Shown here piece after piece: positions 30,373-38,780 of a stretch of DNA of 64,000 nt. Source of the DNA: Micromonospora parva. Lineage in GTDB: Bacteria; Actinomycetota; Actinomycetes; Mycobacteriales; Micromonosporaceae. The notes below the pieces were generated by a model, which had not been told where the DNA came from, searched no databases, and saw only the letters and a list, made by a program, of their open reading frames with translations. The stretch is from assembly GCF_000718515.1 (NCBI RefSeq), contig NZ_JNZS01000002.1, forward strand, positions 124,001 through 188,000, read 5' to 3'. Position numbers and translations under genes: made by a program. Each line of letters starts with the position of its first letter. Within the stretch, counting starts at the first letter, position 1.

Positions 30373-30723
30373 TCAACTCGGTCGGCGGCGGCGGGCGGCG
30401 AACCAACCGATGACGATCAGGGCCGCGCCCAGCATGGCGAGCGGCAGCGCCGACCCGCCTGATCCGGTGACCGGCAACTCGCCGTGACTGGGCGAGGGTT
30501 GCGGTGGTGCCGTCGGCGTGGACGTGGGTGGCGGCTGCGGGGTCGGCGACGCCGGCAGGATCTCGAAGGTGACGCCGGTACCTCCGGACGGCTCGGGCCG
30601 CGCGACACTGAACCCGGGTACCGAGGCGGGTTCCGCAGCCAGCACCGGCGACACCGCCAGCGTCAGGCTCGCGGCGGCGGCGAGCGCGCCGCCCACGAGG
30701 TAGTTGGCTGCTGTCCTGGCCAT
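30373..30723 (-). CDS. LPXTG-anchored secreted protein, sortase substrate
   Basis: A 116-aa protein. A signal peptide (ANYLVGGALAAAASLTLAVS) leads to a short variable region and a Pro/Thr/Ser-rich spacer (SPTPQPPPTSTPTAPPQPSP). The C-terminal sorting signal is complete: LPVTG, hydrophobic SALPLAMLGAALIVIGWF and basic AARRRRPS. GGAAGGGG precedes ATG 30723. It converges on the DUF916-like gene and probably belongs to the same surface system. No sortase gene is in the window. With little folded sequence it may act as a wall-linked stalk. Confidence 0.82.
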   Translation of the reverse strand: MARTAANYLVGGALAAAASLTLAVSPVLAAEPASVPGFSVARPEPSGGTGVTFEILPASPTPQPPPTSTPTAPPQPSPSHGELPVTGSGGSALPLAMLGAALIVIGWFAARRRRPS

Positions 30724-30823
30724 GCGCCGACCCCTTCCACCGGAAACCCGAACCGTGAAAAACATACCCTTTTCGGACAAAGAGGTAGAACGGTTCACGA
30801 TTCCGCGGTCGAAGACGCCACCA

Positions 30824-32080
30824 TCAGGTGGCGGCCAGGATCACCGCCTCGCCGGTGTAGTAGTAACGCCGGTCGTCGCCGGCGGGGTCGACCGGCTTAC
30901 GGAGCCGCTCGACCGCGACGAACCCGTCCTCGGCCGTCACCGCACCGGGCGCCCAGCCGGTGCCGTCCGAGCCGACGTTGAGCACGAAGCGCGACAACTG
31001 CCTACCGGTCACCGGGTCCACAGTCACCAACTCGTTCGCCTCGGTCAGCAGGTGCACCCGGCCCGGCTGCGCGGCCAACACCCGGGCCACCCCCAGGCCC
31101 GCGGACCGCCACAGCTCGCTGCCCGTACGCGCCGATCGACCCACCACCACCCCGTCGAGTACGGCGACCGACTGCTCACCGACCAGCACCGCACCGGCCG
31201 GGTCCAGCGCGGGGGCGGCGACCGGCCGGCCGGCGTCCACCAGCCAACCCCGACCACCCTCGTCACCCGGCCCGGCGGTCCGCAGCCCCAGACAGTCCGA
31301 CCAGCCGGTACGGCAACCGAGCGGCGTCACCACCAACGCGTCCGGGCCGTTCGGCGGTCGCCAACGCTCCCGTACCGCGCCCGTCGCCGCGTCCCGGAAC
31401 TCGACAGTCGCCGCCCCGGCGCAGGTGTCCAGACCGATCAGCTGCCCGGCGGCGGTGGTGCCGACGTCGCTGCGGCAACTGCCGGGCAGCTCGACCCGCC
31501 ACAGCTCCCGACCGCTGCTCAGCTCGACCCCGCGCGCCTGGGCATCCCCGGTCACCACCAGCACGGTCCGCCCGTCGGGGAGGTCGGTGAGCTGGAGCCC
31601 TGGCGCATCCCAGACGGTCGCCGCCCCGGTACGCCGCACCAGCGCCGCGCTCTCGGCGGGCTCCGGGCCGTCGGCTCGCCAGAGCACCCCGCCGGTGCGG
31701 GCGTCGAGTGCGACGAGTTGCCCATCGGACCAGCGGCTGACCACCGTGCTGCCGCTGGCCACCACCCCGCTCAGCTCTGCCGGCCACCGCCGGTACGACC
31801 AGTAGGGGCTGGTCCGGTACCGTCCGTCGACCGGTCGGTCGGCGTAGACCTGGCGGTGTGCGGCGTACACCCGCAGCCTCCCGTCGACGATCAACGGGGC
31901 GACCGGCAACCGACCGATCACTCCGGCAGCCGGTCGGGCCGGGGCCGGATAGTCGGCCCGCGCCACGGTGCTCACCTCTGCCGGCGCGAGGACCCGGTGG
32001 ACGATGACCGCGACCGCCGCCGTCGCGAGCAGCGCCGCGACCGCGATCACGAGCCGTCGCCGGCCTCTCGGGAACCTCAT
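30824..32080 (-). CDS. PQQ-like beta-propeller protein, membrane-anchored
   Basis: A 418-aa protein with an N-terminal membrane anchor (RLVIAVAALLATAAVAVIV) and an extracellular propeller whose blades show the PQQ-repeat pattern: LVALDARTGGVLWRAD, GVELSSGRELWRVELP, GRSARTGSELWRSA and VTVDPVTGRQLSRF. GGAGGT lies upstream of ATG 32080. It is similar in architecture to the 22857-24320 product but lacks that protein's Gly/Pro-rich tail. Function unknown; PQQ binding is not indicated. Confidence 0.8.
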   Translation of the reverse strand: MRFPRGRRRLVIAVAALLATAAVAVIVHRVLAPAEVSTVARADYPAPARPAAGVIGRLPVAPLIVDGRLRVYAAHRQVYADRPVDGRYRTSPYWSYRRWPAELSGVVASGSTVVSRWSDGQLVALDARTGGVLWRADGPEPAESAALVRRTGAATVWDAPGLQLTDLPDGRTVLVVTGDAQARGVELSSGRELWRVELPGSCRSDVGTTAAGQLIGLDTCAGAATVEFRDAATGAVRERWRPPNGPDALVVTPLGCRTGWSDCLGLRTAGPGDEGGRGWLVDAGRPVAAPALDPAGAVLVGEQSVAVLDGVVVGRSARTGSELWRSAGLGVARVLAAQPGRVHLLTEANELVTVDPVTGRQLSRFVLNVGSDGTGWAPGAVTAEDGFVAVERLRKPVDPAGDDRRYYYTGEAVILAAT

Positions 32081-32159
32081 GCCGCACCTCCGCCCGGCAC
32101 CCTACCCAGCGGAGGCGGCCGGACCCCGGTCAGGTCGTGGCGGGGCTGCTGGTTGGCGT

Positions 32160-32642
32160 TCAGGCGGCTTCGACAGTGCCGGTGGCACCGGCCGCGACGG
32201 CCAGATCGGCGAGATCACGCCAGAGTGCCGCCTCCACCGCCCGGGCGGCCAGGCCGCCGAGCAGCAGCGCCACCACCCGACCGTATGGAGCGGTCGGCAC
32301 CGCCTCCTGGGTGACGGTGATCGCTGTGCAGCCCCGGCTGCGGCGACGGACCGGCCGCAGGCCCCAGGTGATGCGATAGTCGGCGCCGGCGCCGGAGGAG
32401 CAGAGCACCAGTCGCTGCGGGGCGAGCGCCTCCACCACCAGGAACTCCTCGGTGAGCGTGCCGCCGCCCGGCTGGACGCGCTCCTCACGCCAGGAGGTGC
32501 CCGGACCGAACGGGCCGGGGGTGAGCACCTCGATCGGGCCGGCGGCGGTCAGCCGCGCGGCGCGGCCGGACAGGTCGGTCAGCAGACGCCAGACGTCGAC
32601 AGTGTCGGCCTCGATGATCCCGGTAATCGCCACCGTCGACAT
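32160..32642 (-). CDS. SRPBCC (START-like) family protein
   Basis: A 160-aa single-domain protein. It starts with the typical SRPBCC pattern STVAITGIIEADTVDVWRLL and has GTSWREERVQPGGGTLTEEF and RLVLCSSGAGADYRITWGL, consistent with the helix-grip fold that binds hydrophobic ligands. GGGAGGG precedes ATG 32642. It lies 79 bp downstream of the beta-propeller gene's start, on the same strand, and its neighbours give no ligand hint. Confidence 0.8.
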   Translation of the reverse strand: MSTVAITGIIEADTVDVWRLLTDLSGRAARLTAAGPIEVLTPGPFGPGTSWREERVQPGGGTLTEEFLVVEALAPQRLVLCSSGAGADYRITWGLRPVRRRSRGCTAITVTQEAVPTAPYGRVVALLLGGLAARAVEAALWRDLADLAVAAGATGTVEAA

Positions 32643-32786
32643 GCCACCCTCCCGTGTCCCCGACGGTACGCGGAGTGAGGGCCGGACGGGGCCCCCGGGA
32701 CGGAATTTCCACCTCCCGGGGGCGATGCTGTCCGATTGGGCGGTCGCTTCGGCACCGGTCGTCGTCGACCGGTGCCGAAGAGCCGG

Positions 32787-32996
32787 TCAGCGCTCGAAGC
32801 GACCGGCCCGAATCGCGCCGATGAACGCTGTCCACCCCGGCGGGCTGACCGCGAGTGTGGGGCCGGCCTGATCCTTGGAGTCGCGGACCCCGACCAGACC
32901 ATGGACATCGACCAGGTTGTCCGCCACTTCCACGCAGAGCCCCTGGTCGTTTGAGCGGCTACTGGTACGCCAGACCGCGCCCGCAAGATCGTGCAT
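32787..32996 (-). CDS. DUF397 domain protein, solitary
   Basis: A 69-aa protein with WRTSSRSNDQGLCVEVADNL, VGVRDSKDQAGPTLAV and GWTAFIGAIRAGRFER. ATG 32996 has GGAGG eight bases upstream, so the longer upstream frame was not used. Unlike the 14467-14649 copy, no XRE/DUF5753 partner is adjacent. It may pair with a regulator elsewhere. Confidence 0.88.
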   Translation of the reverse strand: MHDLAGAVWRTSSRSNDQGLCVEVADNLVDVHGLVGVRDSKDQAGPTLAVSPPGWTAFIGAIRAGRFER

Positions 32997-33170
32997 CGTC
33001 GTTACCTCCGTGTGCGTCGGGATGCCCACCGCTGGCGGCCGGGTGGAGCCCGGCTCGGATTGCGCGGTGTGGCAACGGAATCCGGACGATCAACGGGTCA
33101 ACAAGGGCCGGTGATCGCACAGCCGGTGCGATCACGGGTCCCGTGCACGAGACGGATGGCGGGTGCCCGC

Positions 33171-34367
33171 TCAGCGGGCCGGACGAACCGTGCCGGATAC
33201 CTCACCGAGGGCGATGGTGGTGCCGTCCGGGCCGGGGGCGGTGGCCGTGATGGTCACCGTGTCACCGTCGTCGAGGAAGGTGCGGCTCTCGCCGCCCACA
33301 GTGACCGGCTCGGCCCCACCCCAGGTCAGTTCCAGGAAGGACCCGACCTGTCCCCGCTCGGGCCCGGAGACGGTGCCGGAGGCGTACAGGTCACCGGTGC
33401 GCAGCGAAGCCCCGTTGACGGTGAGGTGCGCCAACTGCTGTGCGGGGGTCCAGTACATGGTGGCGAACGGTGGCTCGCTGACCCGCTCGCCGTTCCACTC
33501 GACAGCCAGTCGGAGGTCCAGGCCCAGGTGCGGCACGTCCCGCAGGTAGTCGACGACCGGCGGGTCCTGGTCGGGAGCGGGCACGAAGGCGTCGCCGAGC
33601 GCGTCCAACGGCGTCACCCAGGCCGAGACCGAGGTGGCGAACGACTTGCCGAGGAACGGGCCGAGGGGTTGGTACTCCCAGGCCTGGATGTCCCGGGCGG
33701 ACCAGTCGTTGACCAGCACCACCCCGAAGATGTGCTCGGCGAAGTCGTCCACGGAAACCCGATCGCCCAACGCGCTGGGTACGCCCACCACGAAGCCGAC
33801 CTCGGCCTCGATGTCGAGGCGTACCGACGGGCCGGTGACCGGGCCGTCGGCGGAGGCCCGCTGCCCGGTCGGCCGGGTCACCGGCGTGCCGGAGACGACA
33901 ACGGTGCCGGCCCGACCGTGGTAGCCGATCGGCAGGTGCTTCCAGTTCGGCAGCAGCGGCGGCTGGCCGGGGCGGAAGATCTGCCCGACGTTCGCGGCGT
34001 GGTGCTCGGAGGAGTAGAAGTCGACGTAGTCGGCCACCTCGATGGGGAGCAGCAGCTCCACGTCGTCGAGGGGCACCAGCAGCGGCTCCACGGCGGCCCG
34101 GTGCGCCGGGTCGGTCAGCAGCTCGGTGATCCGCTGGCGTACCGCCGTCCACTGCGGACGTCCGAGCGCCATGAAGTCGTTGAGCACGGGCCGGCACAGC
34201 GCGCCGGCGGCCAGCACCAGCTCGGCGGCCTCCGCAGCGGCGAGGTCGAGGACCCAGGACCCGATCCGTACGCCGATCCGCGCCGGACCGCCGTTCTGTC
34301 GGAACACCCCGTACGGCAGGTTCGTCACCCCGTACGGCGAACCGTCGGCGCCGGTCACCCAGGTCAT
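33171..34367 (-). CDS. fahA: Fumarylacetoacetase
   Basis: A 398-aa hydrolase that cleaves fumarylacetoacetate to fumarate and acetoacetate, the last step of homogentisate catabolism. The N-terminal SH3-like domain (GVTNLPYGVFRQNGGPARIG) precedes the FAH catalytic domain: DYVDFYSSEHHAANVGQIFR with metal and catalytic residues, KHLPIGYHGRAGTVVVSGTP, LDIEAEVGFVVGV, VVLVNDWSARDIQAWEY and the Lys in LGKSFATSVS. ATG 34367 overlaps the upstream gene's stop (ATGA), indicating translational coupling with that uncharacterised gene. Confidence 0.96.
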   Translation of the reverse strand: MTWVTGADGSPYGVTNLPYGVFRQNGGPARIGVRIGSWVLDLAAAEAAELVLAAGALCRPVLNDFMALGRPQWTAVRQRITELLTDPAHRAAVEPLLVPLDDVELLLPIEVADYVDFYSSEHHAANVGQIFRPGQPPLLPNWKHLPIGYHGRAGTVVVSGTPVTRPTGQRASADGPVTGPSVRLDIEAEVGFVVGVPSALGDRVSVDDFAEHIFGVVLVNDWSARDIQAWEYQPLGPFLGKSFATSVSAWVTPLDALGDAFVPAPDQDPPVVDYLRDVPHLGLDLRLAVEWNGERVSEPPFATMYWTPAQQLAHLTVNGASLRTGDLYASGTVSGPERGQVGSFLELTWGGAEPVTVGGESRTFLDDGDTVTITATAPGPDGTTIALGEVSGTVRPAR

Positions 34368-35233
34368 GCGTCGTAGCCCCCGTTCACCAGCCCCAGCCGG
34401 ATCAGATCGGTCAGTGGTTCCAGGATGCTGCACGAGCCGAAGCCCACCCACAGCGGGCGGGGCGCGTCCAGCCATGCCGTCGCGCGCTCCACCAGGGGCC
34501 GCGGGTCGACAACGGTCAGCAGCTCGGCGACCGAGCGCACCCCGTCGCCGTCGGCGGCGGCCAGTGTCGCGGCCAGCACGTTGGCGTAGCCGTGGTGGGT
34601 GAACCCGGTCTCCGGGTCCAGGTGCCGGATCGCCTGGTGCAGGCCGGCGGTGAGCTTGAACGGCAGGTCCCGGTCCCGGCAGGCGCAGATCACCGCGGCC
34701 AGGTCGGCCGGGGTGGGGAAGAGCTCAGCGGCCAGGCCGCCGGTGCGGAACTTGGCCGCGACAGGCACCCCGTCGGCCCGCGCGGCGACGAGCGCGTCCA
34801 GCGCACCCATCAGACCGAAGGTCAGCGGCAGTTCGGCGTAGATGGCTTCCACACCGGCCAGCTCGCCGGTCAGCCGCAGCAGCTCGGCGATGCCGGGCAG
34901 CGGGTCCTCGCCGCGCTTGGCGACCGCCACCTCGACCTGACGCGCGGTGACGCCGTCCGGGGCGAGGAACGACAGCGCGAACGGCAGGTTCCCGATCCCG
35001 GTGTCACCGATGACGCCGACCACCAGGCCCTCGTCCGGGTCGACGAGCCCGCTCAGCTCGCCGGCCGCCACCGTCGAGGCGGGGACCAGCAGCGGTCCGA
35101 CCAGGTCGGCGTACCAGGCGGCGCGGTGCTGGCGGTGGGCGGCCAGGGCGTCGGGCAGCGTGGCGCTGCCCGGAGGGAAGACGGCGGCGTCGTCCACCAG
35201 GCCGGTCAGGAGTGCGGGCACCTGCGTTGACAC
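34364..35233 (-). CDS. Uncharacterised protein coupled to fahA (TIM-barrel-like sequence)
   Basis: A 289-aa cytosolic protein. Alternating strand/helix stretches (LVVGVIGDTGIGNLPFALSF, GVPVAAKFRTGG, LPFKLTAGLHQAI) resemble a beta/alpha barrel. A conserved-looking TGFTHHGYANVLAAT carries a His pair. Its GTG start has TACATT eight bases upstream and no SD, so it heads a leaderless fahA operon divergent from hmgA. The stop overlaps the fahA ATG. No maleylacetoacetate isomerase is recognisable nearby, so a role in that step or in pathway quality control is possible but unproven. I do not recognise the family by name. Confidence 0.8.
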   Translation of the reverse strand: MSTQVPALLTGLVDDAAVFPPGSATLPDALAAHRQHRAAWYADLVGPLLVPASTVAAGELSGLVDPDEGLVVGVIGDTGIGNLPFALSFLAPDGVTARQVEVAVAKRGEDPLPGIAELLRLTGELAGVEAIYAELPLTFGLMGALDALVAARADGVPVAAKFRTGGLAAELFPTPADLAAVICACRDRDLPFKLTAGLHQAIRHLDPETGFTHHGYANVLAATLAAADGDGVRSVAELLTVVDPRPLVERATAWLDAPRPLWVGFGSCSILEPLTDLIRLGLVNGGYDA

Positions 35234-35241
35234 GGAACAAG

Positions 35242-35247
35242 AATGTA
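35242..35247 (-). promoter_or_regulatory. -10 element of the fahA operon (leaderless)
   Basis: TACATT on the minus strand, eight bases, then GTG 35233. Confidence 0.5.
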
Positions 35248-35273
35248 CGGGACGCTACGAGGAACGGACAACA

Positions 35274-35292
35274 GCGTCCGATTATCGGACGC
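35274..35292. promoter_or_regulatory. Operator candidate between hmgA and the fahA operon
   Basis: GCGTCCGA-TTA-TCGGACGC is a perfect 8-bp inverted repeat with a 3-nt centre. A further GGACGC half-site lies at 35250-35255. The position in the divergent promoter region suggests joint control of both operons. Confidence 0.55.
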
Positions 35293-35327
35293 CTTCGGCC
35301 GGTGGACGGAACCCCTCGGGAGGCGAG

Positions 35328-36494
35328 ATGCCGTATTACCGCAGCGTCGGCGAGGTGCCGCGCAAGCGCCACACCCAGTTCCGGCAGCCCGACGGCAGCC
35401 TCTACGCCGAGGAGCTGATGGGCCAGGAGGGCTTCTCCTCCGACTCGTCGCTGCTCTACCACCGGCACGCGCCCACCGCGATCCTGGCCGCCGACGAGTT
35501 CACCCCGCCCACGTTCACCCGGGCACCGAACCTGCCGCTCAAGCCCCGCCACCTGCGCACCCACAAACTGGACACCGGCGGCTCCGACCCCATCCTCGGC
35601 CGGCAGTACCTGCTCGCCAACGACGACGTCCGGATCGGGTACGTCCTCGCCGACCGGCCCTCGCCGCTGTTCCGCGACGCCACCGGCGACCACTGCCTCT
35701 ACGTCGAGGCCGGCACGCTGCGCGTCGAGTCTCCGTTCGGGGTGCTGGACGCGGTCGCCGGCGACTACGTCGTCATCCCCACCTCGACCATCCACCGGCT
35801 GGTGCCCACCGGCGACCAGCCCGTCCGGCTGCTCGCCGTCGAGGCGTCCGGGCACATCGGCCCGCCCAAGCGTTACCTCTCCGTACGCGGCCAGTTCCTG
35901 GAGCACTCGCCGTACTGCGAGCGGGACGTCCGGGGCCCCGACGCCCCGCTGCTCGTCGACGACGAAGAGGTCGAGGTGCTCGTCCGGCACCGGCGCGGTT
36001 GGACCCGCTACGTCTACGCCAACCACCCGTTCGACGTGGTCGGCTGGGACGGGCACCTCTACCCGTGGGCGTTCTCCATCCACGACTTCGAGCCGATCAC
36101 CGGCCGCATCCACCAGCCCCCACCGGTGCACCAGACCTTCCAGGGGCCCAACTTCGTCATCTGCTCGTTCGTGCCCCGCAAGGTCGACTACCACCCACAG
36201 TCGATCCCGGTGCCGTACAACCACCACAACGTCGACTCCGACGAGATGCTCTTCTACACCGGGGGCAACTACGAGGCACGGCGCGGCTCCGGCATCGAGC
36301 AGGGCTCGATCTCGCTGCACCCGTCCGGTTTCACCCACGGCCCCCAGCCGGGTGCCGCCGAGCGTTCCATCGGCGCGGACTACTTCGACGAGTTGGCCGT
36401 CATGGTCGACACCTTCCGCCCGCTGGATCTCTGCGACGCCGCCAGCGCCTGTGAGGACGAGGGGTACGCCTGGACGTGGGCGCGTCGCGCCTAG
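35328..36494 (+). CDS. hmgA: Homogentisate 1,2-dioxygenase
   Basis: A 388-aa cupin-fold Fe(II) dioxygenase that opens the homogentisate ring to maleylacetoacetate. It begins YYRSVGEVPRKRHTQFR and contains LYVEAGTLRVESPFGVLDAV, GDYVVIPTSTIHRL and the iron-site region PVPYNHHNVDSDEMLFYTGG, ISLHPSGFTHGPQPG, with His and Glu ligands. GGGAGG lies just before ATG 35328. It is slightly shorter than the human enzyme and fits the bacterial branch. Its stop codon shares CTAG with the convergent TPR gene. Confidence 0.95.
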   Translation: MPYYRSVGEVPRKRHTQFRQPDGSLYAEELMGQEGFSSDSSLLYHRHAPTAILAADEFTPPTFTRAPNLPLKPRHLRTHKLDTGGSDPILGRQYLLANDDVRIGYVLADRPSPLFRDATGDHCLYVEAGTLRVESPFGVLDAVAGDYVVIPTSTIHRLVPTGDQPVRLLAVEASGHIGPPKRYLSVRGQFLEHSPYCERDVRGPDAPLLVDDEEVEVLVRHRRGWTRYVYANHPFDVVGWDGHLYPWAFSIHDFEPITGRIHQPPPVHQTFQGPNFVICSFVPRKVDYHPQSIPVPYNHHNVDSDEMLFYTGGNYEARRGSGIEQGSISLHPSGFTHGPQPGAAERSIGADYFDELAVMVDTFRPLDLCDAASACEDEGYAWTWARRA

Positions 36495-37519
36495 CGGACG
36501 GCGGTTCGGGTGAAGACGGCGAACTCGGCAACCGCTGTGACGGCGATGGCCAGCACCAGGGGCCACGGTGAGCCGACCATGGCGTACACCAGCAGCAGCA
36601 GCGGCGCGGCGGCCACGGCGTAGATCGCCAGGGCCATCGTGCGGTCCGCGCGCAGCAGAGCGGGCAGGACGCTCCGGGTCAGCCCCGGCAGCCGGGCACC
36701 GAGCTGCCAGACGACGATGCCCCCGGTCAGCGCGGCGAGCACCGCCAGGATGCGGGAGAACCCGTCGCCCGCCGACGCCGCGAACGCGACGAGCACCGCC
36801 GCGATCAGCGACCAGCCCGCGCCGTAGAGCACCAGGCGGTGCAGCCCGTACGTGAGGGTCCGTGGCGAGTCGATCCGGCTCGGGCTGACCGTCACCGCCT
36901 CGGCGATGTGCGCCAACGCCTCCGACCAGCGGCGCTGCTCCAGTCGCATGACCCCCACGTCGTGGCCGGCCTCGGCGATCCGCGGGTCGAGCCGCAGCGC
37001 CTCCCGGTAGGCCCGCTCCGCCAGGTCGAACAGGTCCAACCGGGCGGCGACCAGGCTGAGCACCAGGTGCGCCTGCGGCTCCTGTGGGGCCAACTCGACA
37101 CCACGCCAGGCCGCGTTCAGCGCCGGCTGACCGTTGCGGGCGCCAGCCAGGATCGCCGCCGCGCTCCGCTGGGCGTACGCGTCTGCCGGGCCGAGGGCGA
37201 GGATCCGGTCGGCGGTGGCCGCCGCCTCCGCGTAGCGCTCCAGATCGGAAAGCGCCATCCCCCTGGCGACCAGCGGTGGCACCGCCTCCGCCGCGACGGC
37301 CACTGCCGTGTCGGCGGCGGTGAGCGCCTCAGCCGGGCGGTCGGCGGCCAGGTGCACCCGGGCCAGCACGGTGAGCGCGTCCACGTCATCCGGCTGGAGG
37401 GCCAACCCGTAGGCCAACTCCCCCGCCGCCTCGTCGTAGCGGCCGAGCTCGGCGAGGAGTTGGGCCCGCTGGACGTAGCCGTCGGCGGCGGACTGGTCGG
37501 GGGCGGGGTCGCTGGACAT
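36491..37519 (-). CDS. TPR protein with C-terminal membrane domain
   Basis: A 342-aa protein. Residues ~15-210 form about five tetratricopeptide repeats (QLLAELGRYDEAAGELAYGL, ALSDLERYAEAAATADRILA, DLFDLAERAYREALRLDPRI, VMRLEQRRWSEALAHIAEAV). The C-terminal third has four membrane helices (WSLIAAVLVAFAASAG, RILAVLAALTGGIVVW, MALAIYAVAAAPLLLLVYAM, PLVLAIAVTAVAEFAV). ATG 37519 has TAGGCT seven bases upstream, which overlaps the ispF stop. It is last in the carD-ispD-ispF row. It probably scaffolds a membrane complex; partners are unknown. Confidence 0.82.
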   Translation of the reverse strand: MSSDPAPDQSAADGYVQRAQLLAELGRYDEAAGELAYGLALQPDDVDALTVLARVHLAADRPAEALTAADTAVAVAAEAVPPLVARGMALSDLERYAEAAATADRILALGPADAYAQRSAAAILAGARNGQPALNAAWRGVELAPQEPQAHLVLSLVAARLDLFDLAERAYREALRLDPRIAEAGHDVGVMRLEQRRWSEALAHIAEAVTVSPSRIDSPRTLTYGLHRLVLYGAGWSLIAAVLVAFAASAGDGFSRILAVLAALTGGIVVWQLGARLPGLTRSVLPALLRADRTMALAIYAVAAAPLLLLVYAMVGSPWPLVLAIAVTAVAEFAVFTRTAVR

Positions 37520-37526
37520 CGCGGCG

Positions 37527-37532
37527 AGCCTA
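37527..37532 (-). promoter_or_regulatory. -10 element of the TPR gene (leaderless), overlapping the ispF stop
   Basis: TAGGCT on the minus strand contains the ispF TAG stop and is followed by seven bases and ATG 37519. Confidence 0.45.
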
Positions 37533-38012
37533 GGCGGCCGGAGCGTCGTACACCAGGGCCACCGCGATCCCGGCCAGCCCTTCCTCACGACCGGCGAAGC
37601 CGAGCCCGTCGGTGGTCGCCGCCGAGACGGTGACCGGGGCGCCGACCGCGGCGGAGAGGACCTCCTGCGCCTCCGCGCGACGCCGGCCGATCTTGGGACG
37701 GTTGCCGATGACCTGCACCGACACGTTGCCGATCTCCAGGCCGACGGCCCGCACCCGGCGGGCCGTCTCGGTCAGCAGCGCCACCCCGGACGCGCCGGCC
37801 CACTCCGGCTGGTCAACCCCGAAGGCGGAACCGAGATCACCGAGACCGGCGGCGGAGAGCAGCGCGTTGCAGGCGGCGTGCGCGACCACGTCGGCGTCCG
37901 AGTGCCCGGCGAGGCCGTCCTGGTCGGGCCAGAGCAGCCCGGCCACCCAGCACGGCCGGCCCGGCTCGAACGCGTGCACGTCGGTCCCGATGGCCACCCG
38001 AGGAACGATCAT
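37530..38012 (-). CDS. ispF: 2-C-methyl-D-erythritol 2,4-cyclodiphosphate synthase
   Basis: A 160-aa MEP-pathway enzyme that cyclises CDP-methylerythritol phosphate with release of CMP. Metal ligands are in [10 protein letters not shown] (Asp11, His13) and [21 protein letters not shown] and [14 protein letters not shown] match the substrate-binding region, and [20 protein letters not shown] is the family C-terminus. ATG 38012 is supported by TACCCT six bases upstream and by family length; a TTG at 38045 would overlap ispD. It lies 16 bp after ispD. Confidence 0.96.
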   Translation of the reverse strand: MIVPRVAIGTDVHAFEPGRPCWVAGLLWPDQDGLAGHSDADVVAHAACNALLSAAGLGDLGSAFGVDQPEWAGASGVALLTETARRVRAVGLEIGNVSVQVIGNRPKIGRRRAEAQEVLSAAVGAPVTVSAATTDGLGFAGREEGLAGIAVALVYDAPAA

Positions 38013-38018
38013 GATCAG

Positions 38019-38024
38019 AGGGTA
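38019..38024 (-). promoter_or_regulatory. Internal -10 element before ispF (leaderless)
   Basis: TACCCT on the minus strand, six bases, then ATG 38012. It sits in the ispD-ispF gap and would allow ispF expression independent of carD-ispD. Confidence 0.5.
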
Positions 38025-38028
38025 CGCG

Positions 38029-38724
38029 TCAACCGGTCGTGGCAAGCAGATGCTCCGCCAGGGCCAGGTCGAACGGTCGGGTGATTTTCACTGCGTACTC
38101 CGAGCCGGGCACGCAGCTCACCTCGACACCCTGCTTCTCGACCAGCCCGGCGTCGTCGGTGAGGGAGTCACCGGCAGTGGCGTGCGCGGCGCTGAGCACG
38201 GCCCGGCGGAAACCCTGCGGGGTCTGCACCGCGCGCAGGGCGGATCTGTCGACGGTGCCGAGCACCACCTCGCCGGCGCCGACCTCCTTGATGGTGTCGA
38301 CGACCGGCAGGACCGGGATCACCGCGTCACGCCCGCTCCGGACCGCCGCCGCGACGGATTCGACAAGCTCGGGCGGGGTGAGCGCCCTGGCGGCATCGTG
38401 CACCAGGACGATCGTCGGGCCGGCCGGCACGGCGGCCAGCGCGGCGGCGACCGATGCCTGCCGTTCCGCCCCTCCGGGCACCACGATCACCGGCGCGACC
38501 GGGGCCAACAGCTCGCGGACGGCCTGCACCTCGGCGGTCGGCGCGGCCACCACGATGGTGTGCACGGAGGGCGCGGCAGCCAGTCGACGTACGGTGTGCA
38601 CCAACAGCGGCTCACCGGCGAGCAGGCGCAGCGCCTTGGGTCGGCCGGGGCCGAGCCGTACGCCGGCACCCGCCGCGGGCACGAGGACCGCGACGTCACC
38701 GCGCGGATTGAGCTGCGCGGTCAC
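38029..38724 (-). CDS. ispD: 2-C-methyl-D-erythritol 4-phosphate cytidylyltransferase
   Basis: A 231-aa MEP-pathway nucleotidyltransferase. The CTP-binding loop is [20 protein letters not shown], a slightly divergent form of the AAGxGxRxG motif. [33 protein letters not shown] and [14 protein letters not shown] follow in the usual order. GTG 38724 has GAGGA upstream. It is between carD and ispF, an order conserved in actinobacteria. Confidence 0.95.
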   Translation of the reverse strand: MTAQLNPRGDVAVLVPAAGAGVRLGPGRPKALRLLAGEPLLVHTVRRLAAAPSVHTIVVAAPTAEVQAVRELLAPVAPVIVVPGGAERQASVAAALAAVPAGPTIVLVHDAARALTPPELVESVAAAVRSGRDAVIPVLPVVDTIKEVGAGEVVLGTVDRSALRAVQTPQGFRRAVLSAAHATAGDSLTDDAGLVEKQGVEVSCVPGSEYAVKITRPFDLALAEHLLATTG

Positions 38725-38780
38725 GTCGCGGTCCTCGGTGGTTTCTTCACTACGAAGTGGGTACGACGATGCTGTGCGGA

